Origin: Candidatus Methylacidiphilales bacterium | Lineage (GTDB): Bacteria > Verrucomicrobiota > Verrucomicrobiia > Methylacidiphilales > CAZTYG01 | NCBI GenBank assembly: GCA_033875315.1 | Contig: JANRJG010000038.1 | Coordinates: 186,001 to 250,000, forward strand | DNA length: 64,000 bases | Direction: 5' to 3' | Shown: piece by piece, positions 11,357 to 20,003 of the stretch | How the letters are laid out: every line of letters starts with the position of its first letter | How positions within the stretch are numbered: the first letter of the stretch is position 1 | The notes under the pieces: model-generated | Database searches by the model: none | What the model was told of the DNA's origin: nothing | The model's input: the letters and a program-made list of their open reading frames with translations, nothing else | Program-made: the position numbers and the translations under genes

Positions 11357-11864
11357 AACCCTCATCCCCGCGAAAAAGATCCAGGCCCGCGTGCGCGCCC
11401 TGGGCCGGGAAATCTCGCAACATTACGGCGACCGCCCCCTGACCGTGGTCGGCCTGATGAATGGTAGTCTGTTTTTTCTGGTCGACCTCCTCCGCCACCT
11501 GCCACCGCAGACCCGGATCGAATGCTGGCGCGTCTCCAGTTACGAAGGAAAAAAATCCACCGGCCGCCTGCGCGGACTCGACGCCGTGCAGGGGGACTAC
11601 CGCGGACGCCATGTCCTGGTGGTCGACGACATCCTCGACACCGGCCTGACCTTCCGCGCGGTCCGCGCCAAACTCCTGGCCCTGCGCGCCGCCGATGTCC
11701 GCTTCTGCGTGCTGCTCGACAAACGCATCCCGCGACCCAAGGCCGTCTCCGCCGACTGGGTGGGTTTCCCCATCGGCAATGAATTTGTCCTCGGCTACGG
11801 CCTCGACCTGGACCACGCCTACCGCACCCTGCCGATGATCCGGGCCGTGCCCCCGGCGGAATAA
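11331..11864 (+). CDS. hpt: Hypoxanthine(-guanine) phosphoribosyltransferase
   Basis: A 177-residue purine-salvage enzyme joining PRPP to hypoxanthine or guanine. The PRPP-binding motif VLVVDDILDTGLT lies at about residues 95-107, the flexible-loop region includes SSYEGKKSTGRL, and the purine-binding WVGFPIGNEFVLGYGLD is near residues 143-159. The chosen ATG lies inside the upstream TPR gene; later starts would cut into the first beta strand. Confidence 0.9.
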   Translation: MSAARFPGKTLIPAKKIQARVRALGREISQHYGDRPLTVVGLMNGSLFFLVDLLRHLPPQTRIECWRVSSYEGKKSTGRLRGLDAVQGDYRGRHVLVVDDILDTGLTFRAVRAKLLALRAADVRFCVLLDKRIPRPKAVSADWVGFPIGNEFVLGYGLDLDHAYRTLPMIRAVPPAE

Positions 11865-11983
11865 AAACCGTTCGCCATCATTTCCGGTGATGGCCCCATC
11901 GTCTGCGCTACTTACCGTCCAATCCGGGCGATAAGGATGTTTTTGCTCTCGCGGCATCGCTCCTGCTTCCCTACTCTCCCGTT

Positions 11984-13066
11984 ATGCCCCAGAAACGAAT
12001 CGCCGTCCTGACCAGTGGGGGCGACTGCCCCGGCCTCAATGCCGTCATCCGCGGAGTGGTCTGCGCCGCCGACAAACTCAATTGGGAAGTCATCGGCTTC
12101 ACCGACGGTTACGAGGGCATGCTCGCCCCCGTCCGTTACCGCATCCTCAACCGATCCTCCACCGACGGCATCATGCACCTCGGCGGCACCATCCTCGGCA
12201 CCACCAACAAGGGCCGCTTCGTGGCCAAGATCGGCCACGGCAACAAGGCCGAACTCGATCCGGCCATCATTTCCGAGGCCCGTTCCACCCTCGACGGACT
12301 CGGCATTGAGGCCCTGGTCTGTATCGGCGGCGACGGCTCCCTCTCCACCGCCCAACAACTCTGGGAAAAAGGCATCAAGACCATCGGCGTGCCCAAAACC
12401 ATCGACAACGACATCGAGGCCACCGCCATCACCTTCGGGTTCGATTCCGCCGTGGCCTGTGTGGCCGACGGCTTGGACCGCCTCTACACCACGGCCAAGA
12501 GCCACAAACGCGTCATGGTCGTCGAGGTCATGGGCCGCTACGCCGGCTGGATCGCCCTCCACGGCGGCATGGCCGGCGGGGCCGATGTCATCCTCATTCC
12601 AGAAATTCCCTTCTCCTACGAGAATGTCTTCCAAGCCATCCGCCAACGCGAAGCCAACGGGCTTTACACCACCATGGTCGTGGTGGCGGAAGGGGCCTGC
12701 GCCAAAAACGCCGAGATCGTCACCAAGGAAACCACCCGCGTCGGCGAGGCCCACCTCGGCGGCATTGGCGAACAGGTGGCCCGGCGGATCACGGAAGGCA
12801 CCGGCAAGGAAACCCGCTGCATGGTTCTGGGCCACCTCCAGCGTGGTGGGGCCCCGACCTCGCTCGACCGCATCCTCGGCACCCGCTTCGGCGTCCATGC
12901 CGTCGACCTCATCCACCGCGGCAAATTCGGCTACATGGTCAGCTACCAGAATTACCTCGTCGACGAGGTGCCGATTGCCCAGGCGGTCAACCAGCTCAAG
13001 CGCGTCAAACCCGACAACCAGATTGTCAAAGCCTGCCGCGAACTCGGCATCAGCTTCGGGGATTGA
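11984..13066 (+). CDS. pfkA: 6-phosphofructokinase, probably ATP-type of group III
   Basis: A 360-residue phosphofructokinase, the committing step of glycolysis. The nucleotide or PPi motif reads GGDGS at residues 115-119 and the catalytic motif PKTIDND at 137-143. In E. coli numbering these correspond to Gly104 and residue 124. Gly104 is typical of ATP-dependent enzymes, whereas lysine at 124 is shared with PPi enzymes; the Gly/Lys pair is known from ATP-dependent actinobacterial PFKs. I therefore call ATP as donor with moderate certainty. The gene stands alone, 119 bp after hpt on the same strand. Confidence 0.92.
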   Translation: MPQKRIAVLTSGGDCPGLNAVIRGVVCAADKLNWEVIGFTDGYEGMLAPVRYRILNRSSTDGIMHLGGTILGTTNKGRFVAKIGHGNKAELDPAIISEARSTLDGLGIEALVCIGGDGSLSTAQQLWEKGIKTIGVPKTIDNDIEATAITFGFDSAVACVADGLDRLYTTAKSHKRVMVVEVMGRYAGWIALHGGMAGGADVILIPEIPFSYENVFQAIRQREANGLYTTMVVVAEGACAKNAEIVTKETTRVGEAHLGGIGEQVARRITEGTGKETRCMVLGHLQRGGAPTSLDRILGTRFGVHAVDLIHRGKFGYMVSYQNYLVDEVPIAQAVNQLKRVKPDNQIVKACRELGISFGD

Positions 13067-13135
13067 TCCGGAATCGGCGGGCGTTGGTAGGGGGATTCCG
13101 ACCAAATCCTATTAAGCGGGCGACCGATTCAGCGG

Positions 13136-13208
13136 TAGGGCGAGGCTCCTGCCGAGCCGGTTTGATGTCTCTATTCCAAGGGCGGCTCAGCAGGAGCTTC
13201 GCCCTCGC
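13136..13208. repeat. Inverted repeat of the AGGGCGAGGCTCCTGC type
   Basis: Left arm 13136-13159 (AGGGCGAGGCTCCTGCCGAG core) and right arm 13183-13208 are imperfect reverse complements with a 23-bp loop. It lies between pfkA and the convergent metal island and could also end transcription, though no T-run follows. Confidence 0.7.
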
Positions 13209-13309
13209 GTAAGAAACTTCATCGCCTGCTGAAGCGATCCGGCATGGGACCCGCCCCGCCGGGGTAACCGAACGAAGCCGGGAAAAATTCCAAGCCCGTG
13301 CGTTTGCCC

Positions 13310-13789
13310 TCAGGGCTTCTTTCGTGCCTCCAAGATCCTTTTTTCTATTTTTAGACCCTCTTTGAGGGCCTCTTTTATGCATTCCTTGCAACACAGCATG
13401 GCCAGCGTGTTGTTGCCCAAAACAACCGGAACCGGTTCCCCATGATCACCCAGTTTCTCCAGGGAAACCGGACAATCTTTGAGGGAATAGCCCGGTTTTT
13501 GTTGCGCTTCCACTGCTGCATCGAGGTGTTTGAGGTGTTTCGCCGGATCAGCCTTGAAATCCTTGACGCATTCCTTGCAACAGAATTGCACTTCACGGCC
13601 TTCGTGCTTGAGCACAAAAGGCTGGCCGTGGTCCCCCAGCTTTTCACCCGACACGATGCACACCTTGAGCGGATACAACCCGACTTCTTTATCAACGATT
13701 GCCGGATCGATTTTTGTTTGTTCTTCCGCCCCCAGCGTGGCCGTCAACGCAGCCACCAAAAACACCATCTGTATCATGTTCTTTTTCAT
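13310..13789 (-). CDS. Exported two-domain Cys-rich protein, TRASH/YHS-like metal binder
   Basis: A 159-residue protein with a signal peptide (start MKKNMIQMVFLVAALTAT, preceded by AAGGAA). Two successive modules share the layout C-x-V-S-x-E-K-L-G-D-H-G ... CCKEC: KVCIVSGEKLGDHGQ with FCCKECVKDF, then KDCPVSLEKLGDHGE with LCCKECIKEA. This resembles TRASH/YHS-type heavy-metal domains. It is the last gene of the metal-efflux island and probably binds metal in the periplasm. The frame is open upstream to 13846, but the signal peptide and RBS favour 13789. Confidence 0.7.
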   Translation of the reverse strand: MKKNMIQMVFLVAALTATLGAEEQTKIDPAIVDKEVGLYPLKVCIVSGEKLGDHGQPFVLKHEGREVQFCCKECVKDFKADPAKHLKHLDAAVEAQQKPGYSLKDCPVSLEKLGDHGEPVPVVLGNNTLAMLCCKECIKEALKEGLKIEKRILEARKKP

Positions 13790-13838
13790 ATATTGATTCC
13801 TTTCGGTTTGTGATTGTCTTTGGATCAATTTGTAAAAC

Positions 13839-13886
13839 TCAATCACTCAATCCCTTAATCACCTCATTACTTCATCCCTCCATCAC
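13839..13886 (-). repeat. Degenerate octamer array at the 3' end of cusA
   Basis: Six 8-bp units on the minus strand: GTGATGGA, GGGATGAA, GTAATGAG, GTGATTAA, GGGATTGA, GTGATTGA. The array covers the last cusA codons and the stop and continues downstream. The same octamer type occurs at 17062-17093 and 17477-17508. Confidence 0.85.
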
Positions 13887-16800
13887 CCGCCCGGCTCCTC
13901 CGCCGGGCCTCCCATTCGCGAAGCGATAAAAAGATCACCGGCGTGACGATGAGGATGTGGATCAGGCTGCTCACCATGCCTCCGATAACCGGAACGGCGA
14001 TCGGTCGCATGATTTCCATCCCGGTGCGCTCGCCGGAAAAAACCGGCAGCATGATGACCATGAGGCTGGCCACCACGGTGGATACCGTCATGACCTTGGG
14101 CCTCAGGCGCAGGGCGGCACCCTCGATCACCGCACTCCGCAACTCTGCCGCGCTCAGGGCGCCCTTCTTTTCCCCCTCGCGGAGTTTCAAGGCCTCTTCC
14201 AGGTAAATCACCATGACCACCCCCGTTTGAACGGCCGTTCCGAACAGGGCGATGTATCCAACCCAGATGGCCACACTGAAATCATATCCCAACAGGGCCT
14301 GGAGGAAGATCCCGCCTGAAAGGGCAAAAGGCACGGCCAGCAGGACGTGGAGCGCCTCCACCACCGACCGGTAAACCATGAACAACAGGATGAAGATGAT
14401 GAATATCACCACCGGCCCGACAACCCACAGGGTGCGGTTGGTCTGCTGGAGTTGTTCATACTGTCCGCCCCAGGAAATATAGACCCCGGGAGGGAGGGTC
14501 ACCCGTTCCGCGATCGTTTTCCGCGCTTCCTGGACAAATCCTGACAAATCCCTCCCGCGCACGTTGGCTTGGACAAAAGACCGCAGCAGGCCATTCTCAC
14601 TTTTGATCTCAGCCGGCCCCGTGGACAACCGGATATCGGCCACCTTGTCCAAGGGGATCATTTCCCCGCCCATCGACTTGACCAGGATGTTGCGGAGCGC
14701 CCCGGGGCTGTCCCGCAATTCACGGGTGTAGCGCACCCGGATGGGAAACCGTTTCCGTCCCTCGATGGTGGTGGTCAGGTTCATGCCTCCCAGGGCCGTC
14801 TCCACCACATCCAGCACGTCCTGCACTGGCACGCCGTAGCGGGCCGCATCCTCCCGGCGGAGGATGATCTCCAGATACTGGGCCCCCAGCACCCGGTCGG
14901 CATAGACATCCGCCGCACCCGGGACATTTTTGAGCACCCCCTCGACTTCCACCGCGACGCGTTCGAGCACCTGCAAATCGCCACCAAAGATCTTCGCGGC
15001 CACTTGGCCCCGAATACCGGTGTTGAGCATCAGGATCCGGTTTTCAATCGGTTGCAGCAGGGCGGGAACAAAGCCGGGAAACTTCATCATTTCCGCCAGG
15101 ATTTCCTCACGCAGCTTCTCTTCGGTCATTCCCTCGCGCCATTGATCCTTGGGTTTGAGCATGATCGTGGTCTCGATCATACTGGTGGGAGCGGGATCGG
15201 TCGGCGTATCGGCCCGGCCGAGTTTCCCCACAACCGATGCCACTTCGGGAAAGGAAGCCAAAACCCGGTCCTGTGCAGCCATGGTCCGGTTGATTTCCGG
15301 GACAGACGCACTGGAGAGGGTCGTGGGCATGAACAGCAGGGCCCGCTCATTCAAGGGGGGCATGAATTGGCGGCCAAAACCCGTGGCCAGCCAGATGGCA
15401 CTTCCCAGAACCCCCACCGCGACAGCCAAAACCACCCGGCGGTGGTCCAGGGCCCAGCGCAGCACGGGCAGGTAAACACGCAACAAGAACCGCATCAGCC
15501 GGTTGTCATTTTCGTCATGCAACCGCCCCCGGATGAAAAAGGAACAAAGCACCGGCACCAAAGTCAAAGCCAGCAACGTCGCCCCGGCCATGGCAAAGGT
15601 TTTGGTGTAGGCCAAGGGGTGGAACAACTTCCCCGACTGGCCACCGAGGGCGAACACCGGCACGAAGGCCAGAATGATGATGGCCATGGCATAGAAGATC
15701 GGCCGGGCCACCAGCCGGGTGGCCCGCAGGATGATTTCCGGCATGTCCTGGGGATAACGCAAACCGGGCAGCTTCCCTTCCTGTGCGGCATGGGCCTCCC
15801 GCATGACCGCCTCCGTGACCACGATCCCGGCATCGACCAACACACCGATGGCGATGGCGATGCCACTGAGTGACATGATGTTCGATGTGATGCCGAACTC
15901 CTTCATGAAGATGAAAGATATCAGGATCGAGAGGGGCAGCGGCACGGTGACCACCAGGATGCTGCGGAAATGCGCCAGGAAGATGATATGGGCCAGTGTC
16001 ACCAGCAACACTTCCTCGATCAGCGTGATGCGAAGGGTGGCCACCGCCCGGTCGATCAATTCGCTTCGGTCATAGAAGGACCGGATCACCACCCCTTCGG
16101 GCAAGCCTTTTTGCAGTTCGGCAATTTTTTCCTTGGTGCGACGGATCACATCGACCGTGCTCTGGCCATAACGCATGACGACGATGCCGCCGACCACTTC
16201 GCGGCCATCCTTGTCGATGACCCCCCGCCTGGGCTCGGGACCGAGGCCGATGCGGGCCACTTCCCGCAAGAGAACCGGATGGTCATGATAGTAGCCCACG
16301 ATGATGTTTTCCAAATCCCGGACCGATTCTACGAGACCCAATCCCCGGACCGTGAGTTCGCGGCCTTCGACCTCAATGGTGCCGCCCCCCACATTGCGGT
16401 TGCTTCCCTTCACCTGGGTGATGACATCGCCGAGCGAGAGTTCATAGGCCCTCAATTGTTGGGGCTGGATATCGATCTGGTATTGGCGGACAAAGCCGCC
16501 AATGCTGGCCACCTCCGCCACCCCGGGAACCGAGTTGAGCTGGTAACGGATGAACCAATCCTGCAGGGCACGCAATTCCCCGAGATCCAGTTCTTTCCCG
16601 GATGCGCGGGCAGCGGAGTCATCCAGGTAATACTGGTAGACCCAACCCAAGCCCGTCGCGTCGGGCCCCAGTTTGGGCACCACCGTTGCCGGAAGCTGGA
16701 AGGGAAGAGAATTCAGCCGCTCCAACACCCGGGTGCGGGCAAAATAAACATCCACCTTGTCCTCGAAGATGACCGTCAGCATGGAGAATCCGAAGGCGGA

Positions 16801-17055
16801 TTGCGCCCGCACCGTCTTCACCCCGGGAAGGCCCTGCAGGCTGGCAGACAGGGGATAGGTGATCTGGTCCTCGACTTCCTGGGCCGAACGCCCCGGCCAG
16901 TCGGCAAAGACAATGACCTGGTTTTCACTGAGGTCGGGAATGGCATCGATGGGCGTGTCGTAGACCGCCTTGATCCCCCACCCACAAACGAACAGATAGG
17001 CCGTGAGGACGAGGAACCGGTTGTTCAAACACCAGCGGACGAGCGTATTGATCAT
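13867..17055 (-). CDS. cusA: Heavy-metal RND pump, CusA-like (Cu/Ag type)
   Basis: A 1062-residue inner-membrane proton-driven pump. The TM4 motif reads AIAIGVLVDAGIVVTEAV, the form seen in Cu(I)/Ag(I) HME4 pumps, unlike the DFGxxVDG form of Czc pumps. Two of the three CusA methionine-cluster positions appear present (LLFMPTTL and RILMLNTGI); the third, in AARYGVPVQDV, seems to be valine instead of methionine, so specificity may be shifted. The adaptor cusB lies upstream with a four-helix-bundle gene between. Octamer repeats border both ends of the gene. Confidence 0.88.
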   Translation of the reverse strand: MINTLVRWCLNNRFLVLTAYLFVCGWGIKAVYDTPIDAIPDLSENQVIVFADWPGRSAQEVEDQITYPLSASLQGLPGVKTVRAQSAFGFSMLTVIFEDKVDVYFARTRVLERLNSLPFQLPATVVPKLGPDATGLGWVYQYYLDDSAARASGKELDLGELRALQDWFIRYQLNSVPGVAEVASIGGFVRQYQIDIQPQQLRAYELSLGDVITQVKGSNRNVGGGTIEVEGRELTVRGLGLVESVRDLENIIVGYYHDHPVLLREVARIGLGPEPRRGVIDKDGREVVGGIVVMRYGQSTVDVIRRTKEKIAELQKGLPEGVVIRSFYDRSELIDRAVATLRITLIEEVLLVTLAHIIFLAHFRSILVVTVPLPLSILISFIFMKEFGITSNIMSLSGIAIAIGVLVDAGIVVTEAVMREAHAAQEGKLPGLRYPQDMPEIILRATRLVARPIFYAMAIIILAFVPVFALGGQSGKLFHPLAYTKTFAMAGATLLALTLVPVLCSFFIRGRLHDENDNRLMRFLLRVYLPVLRWALDHRRVVLAVAVGVLGSAIWLATGFGRQFMPPLNERALLFMPTTLSSASVPEINRTMAAQDRVLASFPEVASVVGKLGRADTPTDPAPTSMIETTIMLKPKDQWREGMTEEKLREEILAEMMKFPGFVPALLQPIENRILMLNTGIRGQVAAKIFGGDLQVLERVAVEVEGVLKNVPGAADVYADRVLGAQYLEIILRREDAARYGVPVQDVLDVVETALGGMNLTTTIEGRKRFPIRVRYTRELRDSPGALRNILVKSMGGEMIPLDKVADIRLSTGPAEIKSENGLLRSFVQANVRGRDLSGFVQEARKTIAERVTLPPGVYISWGGQYEQLQQTNRTLWVVGPVVIFIIFILLFMVYRSVVEALHVLLAVPFALSGGIFLQALLGYDFSVAIWVGYIALFGTAVQTGVVMVIYLEEALKLREGEKKGALSAAELRSAVIEGAALRLRPKVMTVSTVVASLMVIMLPVFSGERTGMEIMRPIAVPVIGGMVSSLIHILIVTPVIFLSLREWEARRRSRAGDGGMK

Positions 17056-17061
17056 AGGACT

Positions 17062-17093
17062 GTGATGAGGTGATGGGGTGATGGAGTGATGAA
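17062..17093 (+). repeat. Octamer array upstream of cusA
   Basis: Four plus-strand units: GTGATGAG, GTGATGGG, GTGATGGA, GTGATGAA. It lies between the four-helix-bundle stop (17099) and the cusA start (17055), in inverted orientation to the array at 17477-17508. Confidence 0.9.
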
Positions 17094-17098
17094 GCGGG

Positions 17099-17464
17099 TC
17101 AGATACCGGGCTCCAAGGATCGGATCAGGCCGTGGAGAAGTGCAGCGACTTCTTCGATCAATGGTTGAATTCTCTTGTGGTCCGATTCCTGGATTAACTG
17201 GACGCGAAATGCCGCTTCAAGCTGTGTATCAAGCTCACTAAGCGATCCTTCTGCATCACTGAGGTGTCGCAAAAATTCTTTGGGATAATGTCTCGCCGCG
17301 CCCTCAGAAATATTGGAAGGGATAGAGAGCGCCGCTCGCCTCATTTGCGACGTGATTCCATAAATCTCCTCTCGGGGAAAATCCCGGGTCAACCGGTAGA
17401 CATCCACATAGAGATCCATCGATCTTTGCCAAACTTTGAGCTTTTTGTGCGGTCTTTCCTTCAT
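17099..17464 (-). CDS. Four-helix-bundle protein (S23/IVS-type)
   Basis: A 121-residue protein of the four-helix-bundle family first known from ORFs in 23S rRNA intervening sequences. Family marks are the opening KLKVWQRSMDLYVDVYRLTR, YGITSQMRRAALSIPSNISEGAA near residues 40-60, and FLRHLSDAEGSLSELDTQLE. An AAAGGA site precedes the ATG. Function is unknown, and no rRNA lies nearby. It separates cusB from cusA and is bordered on both sides by inverted octamer arrays, which suggests it came in as a cassette. It has no evident link to metals. Confidence 0.9.
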   Translation of the reverse strand: MKERPHKKLKVWQRSMDLYVDVYRLTRDFPREEIYGITSQMRRAALSIPSNISEGAARHYPKEFLRHLSDAEGSLSELDTQLEAAFRVQLIQESDHKRIQPLIEEVAALLHGLIRSLEPGI

Positions 17465-17476
17465 CGTTTTCCTTTC

Positions 17477-17508
17477 TACATCACCCCATCACTCCATCAC
17501 CTCATCAC
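17477..17508 (-). repeat. Octamer array at the 3' end of cusB
   Basis: Four minus-strand units: GTGATGAG, GTGATGGA, GTGATGGG, GTGATGTA. The cusB stop codon TGA (17505-17507) is inside the first unit. With the array at 17062-17093 it forms inverted borders of the four-helix-bundle gene. Confidence 0.9.
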
Positions 17509-18800
17509 TCGTGCTTGTGTTCCGCAGCCCCACCCTGCAGTTGCGCTTCGGCGTCGACCAGGAACGCCCCTCGGGCAACCACAGCCTCCCCCGCGGCAAT
17601 GCCCCGGAGGATTTCCACCGCGTCCTCGCTTTCGGCACCGGTTTCGACCAGACGTTGCTCGAAAACACCGGGTCCGGTTTTGACATAAGCGACCTTGCGC
17701 TTCCCGGTGTCGATCACCGCAGACTTGGGCACGGCGACAAGGACATCCCGCAAGGGAACCGACAGCGTGCCCACGGCGGACAGACCCGGAAGCAGTTTGC
17801 GCCCCGGATTGGCGGCCAGGAACCGCGCATTGACCGTCCGGGTCTCGGGACGGACGGTGCGGTCGATGAATACCAGTTTCCCCTGATGGCCCGAATCGGC
17901 CCCCGACTTGGTTTCAATACGGATCGATTGACCGAGCTTGAGGTATCCCAGGTCGGATTCGTAAACCTGGGCGCTGAACCAAACCTCATCCAATGGAACC
18001 ACATGGAACAACGTGGCATTGGCCTCGAATTGTTCCCCACGATGCAACAGTTTGCCCACGATGGACCCTCTGACCGGAGAACGCAGGGTGAATGTGCTGC
18101 GGACCAACTTGTCTTTCTCCAGGGCGCGAAGGTCCCCCTCACTGAATCCGGCTTGCAGCAATTTACCCCGGATGGCCCCGACTTTTGCGCTCAGCACTTT
18201 GCGTTCGTAAAAAGTGGACAGCCAACGCTCACGCAGCGCGTCCAGGTAGGCCTCTTGGTCGGCGATCGCCGCTTCGGAGTAAACCTGATAAATGGGCTGC
18301 CCTTTTTCTACTTCGGTGGTGTTGAAGTCGATCAACACATCCTGGATGCGACCCGCATAATACCAACTGTAGTCGTAATGCCGGTCGCTGATGTATTCCA
18401 CTTCGCCAAAGAGCTGGATTTTTTTCAACATGGCCCGCGGACCGGCCTTTTCCGTAGCGATGCTGGCCACGGCCTCACGGGCTTCACCCAGATGAACCAC
18501 GGGCCGGCCGGCCGGGGGGCCCGGATCAGCCGTCTTGGCCATGGCGTGTTGTTCAGGTGTGTGGCTTGCGTGCGGATCAGCGGATGGCGATACGGCGGAT
18601 GATGCCACCACCGGAACCAGTTTCATGCCGCAAATCGGGCAATCGCCGGGGTGGTCTTGCCGGATCTGCGGATGCATGGAACAGGTGTAGATTTTGCCTG
18701 CGGTAGGCGCTTGTTTCTGCGAGCAGCCGCCGGCTCCGATCAGCACCATTGCGGACAACAAGAGAAGGGTGATGCTGTTTTTAATATTTAATTTATTCAT
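17505..18800 (-). CDS. cusB: RND periplasmic adaptor, CusB-like lipoprotein
   Basis: A 431-residue membrane-fusion protein linking an RND pump to an outer-membrane channel. A signal sequence with a probable lipobox Cys at residue 26 is followed by a heavy-metal-binding domain (YTCSMHPQI ... CPICGMKLVPV, residues 38-64). A Met/His-bearing linker, the adaptor hairpin (about 190-260) and beta-barrel and membrane-proximal domains follow. The C-terminus is AEHKHE. The stop is within an octamer repeat. It follows the DUF2490-like gene by 3 bp. Confidence 0.88.
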   Translation of the reverse strand: MNKLNIKNSITLLLLSAMVLIGAGGCSQKQAPTAGKIYTCSMHPQIRQDHPGDCPICGMKLVPVVASSAVSPSADPHASHTPEQHAMAKTADPGPPAGRPVVHLGEAREAVASIATEKAGPRAMLKKIQLFGEVEYISDRHYDYSWYYAGRIQDVLIDFNTTEVEKGQPIYQVYSEAAIADQEAYLDALRERWLSTFYERKVLSAKVGAIRGKLLQAGFSEGDLRALEKDKLVRSTFTLRSPVRGSIVGKLLHRGEQFEANATLFHVVPLDEVWFSAQVYESDLGYLKLGQSIRIETKSGADSGHQGKLVFIDRTVRPETRTVNARFLAANPGRKLLPGLSAVGTLSVPLRDVLVAVPKSAVIDTGKRKVAYVKTGPGVFEQRLVETGAESEDAVEILRGIAAGEAVVARGAFLVDAEAQLQGGAAEHKHE

Positions 18801-18803
18801 AAG

Positions 18804-19496
18804 TTAGAATTTCAGGTTGAGAGAGACCCCGGCCACCGGGATGACCTCTTCGTGGGGAAGGGTGAAATCATCCACCCGCATGCCGAAAAGCTCCACTTCG
18901 ACCGCCCGGTTGACGCGGTAACGCAGACCGCCCCAGAAACGGTTTTCCGTGACATCGCCCGCAAGGAGATCGAAATACCATTCATTGGCGATGAACGGCA
19001 TGATCTTGAATGGCAACCGCTCCCCTTCGTAAGCCACTTGGATGCGATGACGGAAGTTCCCGGTGGCTTCGGCTTCTTCCGCGCCAAACTGGAACCGTTG
19101 GCGGCTAGAGAATTTCCAATCCCTCAAGGGGAGAAGAATGGTGCCAAAAATCAATCCCTCGTCGGAAGAGGTGTGCATCCCGTCCATATCCCATTCATCC
19201 ATCCGTTCATACCCGAGTCCGAAGTCGTAACGGGGGGAGTAATGCCAGACCAACTGCGGCGTGAGTTCATTGCTCCTGAAGACCTGGTGGTGCCCGTCAT
19301 CCACGGCGACGTGCTGTTCGGACTCAAGGAGTGCCTCCAAGCCGTAGTCCATCCGCTGGGACACAGTCTGCATGGTCCAGACCTGGAGCCCGTCATCCTC
19401 CGCGTGGAGAGGGAGGATGGCGACAAACAATGCGCAGCCAACCACCCCCGCAAGGGAATGTGGAACGGGCAAACGAAATGATGGGATGGGATACAT
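18804..19496 (-). CDS. DUF2490-like outer-membrane beta-barrel protein
   Basis: A 230-residue exported protein with a signal peptide ending near residue 32 (LPLHA-E). The mature part alternates aromatic and polar residues in short strands (LVWHYSPRYDFGLGYERM, FWGGLRYRVNRAVEVELFGM) and ends in LNLKF, a typical barrel C-terminus with terminal Phe. It fits DUF2490. It ends 3 bp before cusB, so it belongs to the same transcript. Its link to metal export is by position only. Confidence 0.65.
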   Translation of the reverse strand: MYPIPSFRLPVPHSLAGVVGCALFVAILPLHAEDDGLQVWTMQTVSQRMDYGLEALLESEQHVAVDDGHHQVFRSNELTPQLVWHYSPRYDFGLGYERMDEWDMDGMHTSSDEGLIFGTILLPLRDWKFSSRQRFQFGAEEAEATGNFRHRIQVAYEGERLPFKIMPFIANEWYFDLLAGDVTENRFWGGLRYRVNRAVEVELFGMRVDDFTLPHEEVIPVAGVSLNLKF

Positions 19497-19569
19497 GATG
19501 CTTCGCGGCGGATTCCAGGGTGAGCCATCCCTTCATGAGGGACGGACCGACAGGATCAACGGGGAAGCA

Positions 19570-19944
19570 TCAGCAAATCAGGGAACAATGGAGGAGATAC
19601 GTCGGCGCCCGGCCCGGAGGCGCGTGCGCTCCAACTTGGATCTGGGAAACAAACGAAACAAAACAGGGAGGAAGGTTGTTGGATTCAACGTAAGCCGGCA
19701 GTTCGAGCAGGGTCTGGGAAAATACCGACTGGGTTTCCTTCGGTTGGTCCTGTTGCGTCTTGAATTCAGCTTTGCAGTGGTTGCAGCCCTTACCGCAGCC
19801 ATCTTTTTCCACAGGCGCGGGAGACTCCTTTTTCTGGGAACAACAACTGTGCGTTGCCGGTTCCTTCGCAACGGAATGAAGCGTGCACAGGCACGCCGGG
19901 GCGAATATCGCCAGAGCCAGAACCGCTCCAATTCCGCACTTCAC
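19570..19944 (-). CDS. Small exported Cys-rich protein in the metal island
   Basis: A 124-residue ORF that I do not recognise. A hydrophobic leader (GIGAVLALAIFAPACLCTL) is followed by CCSQKKES and CGKGCNHCKAEF, giving several thiol pairs suited to soft metals. The C-terminal half has mixed composition and no motif. Small Cys-rich exported proteins are common in metal-resistance operons. It sits between the 154-residue exported protein and the DUF2490 gene on the same strand. Confidence 0.55.
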   Translation of the reverse strand: MKCGIGAVLALAIFAPACLCTLHSVAKEPATHSCCSQKKESPAPVEKDGCGKGCNHCKAEFKTQQDQPKETQSVFSQTLLELPAYVESNNLPPCFVSFVSQIQVGAHAPPGRAPTYLLHCSLIC

Positions 19945-20003
19945 GCAGATAACCTAGCAGGGGGGGTTTGATTTGTCCATACTCGAAAGGCCAAACGAAT
20001 CCC

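Noticed and set aside
14569-17073. Long plus-strand open frames opposite cusA
   Set aside because: They mirror the cusA codon pattern in a GC-rich gene and show Gly/His/Arg-rich, motif-free protein.
17477-17508. CRISPR array
   Set aside because: Units are 8 bp, contiguous and without spacers, and no cas genes are in the window.
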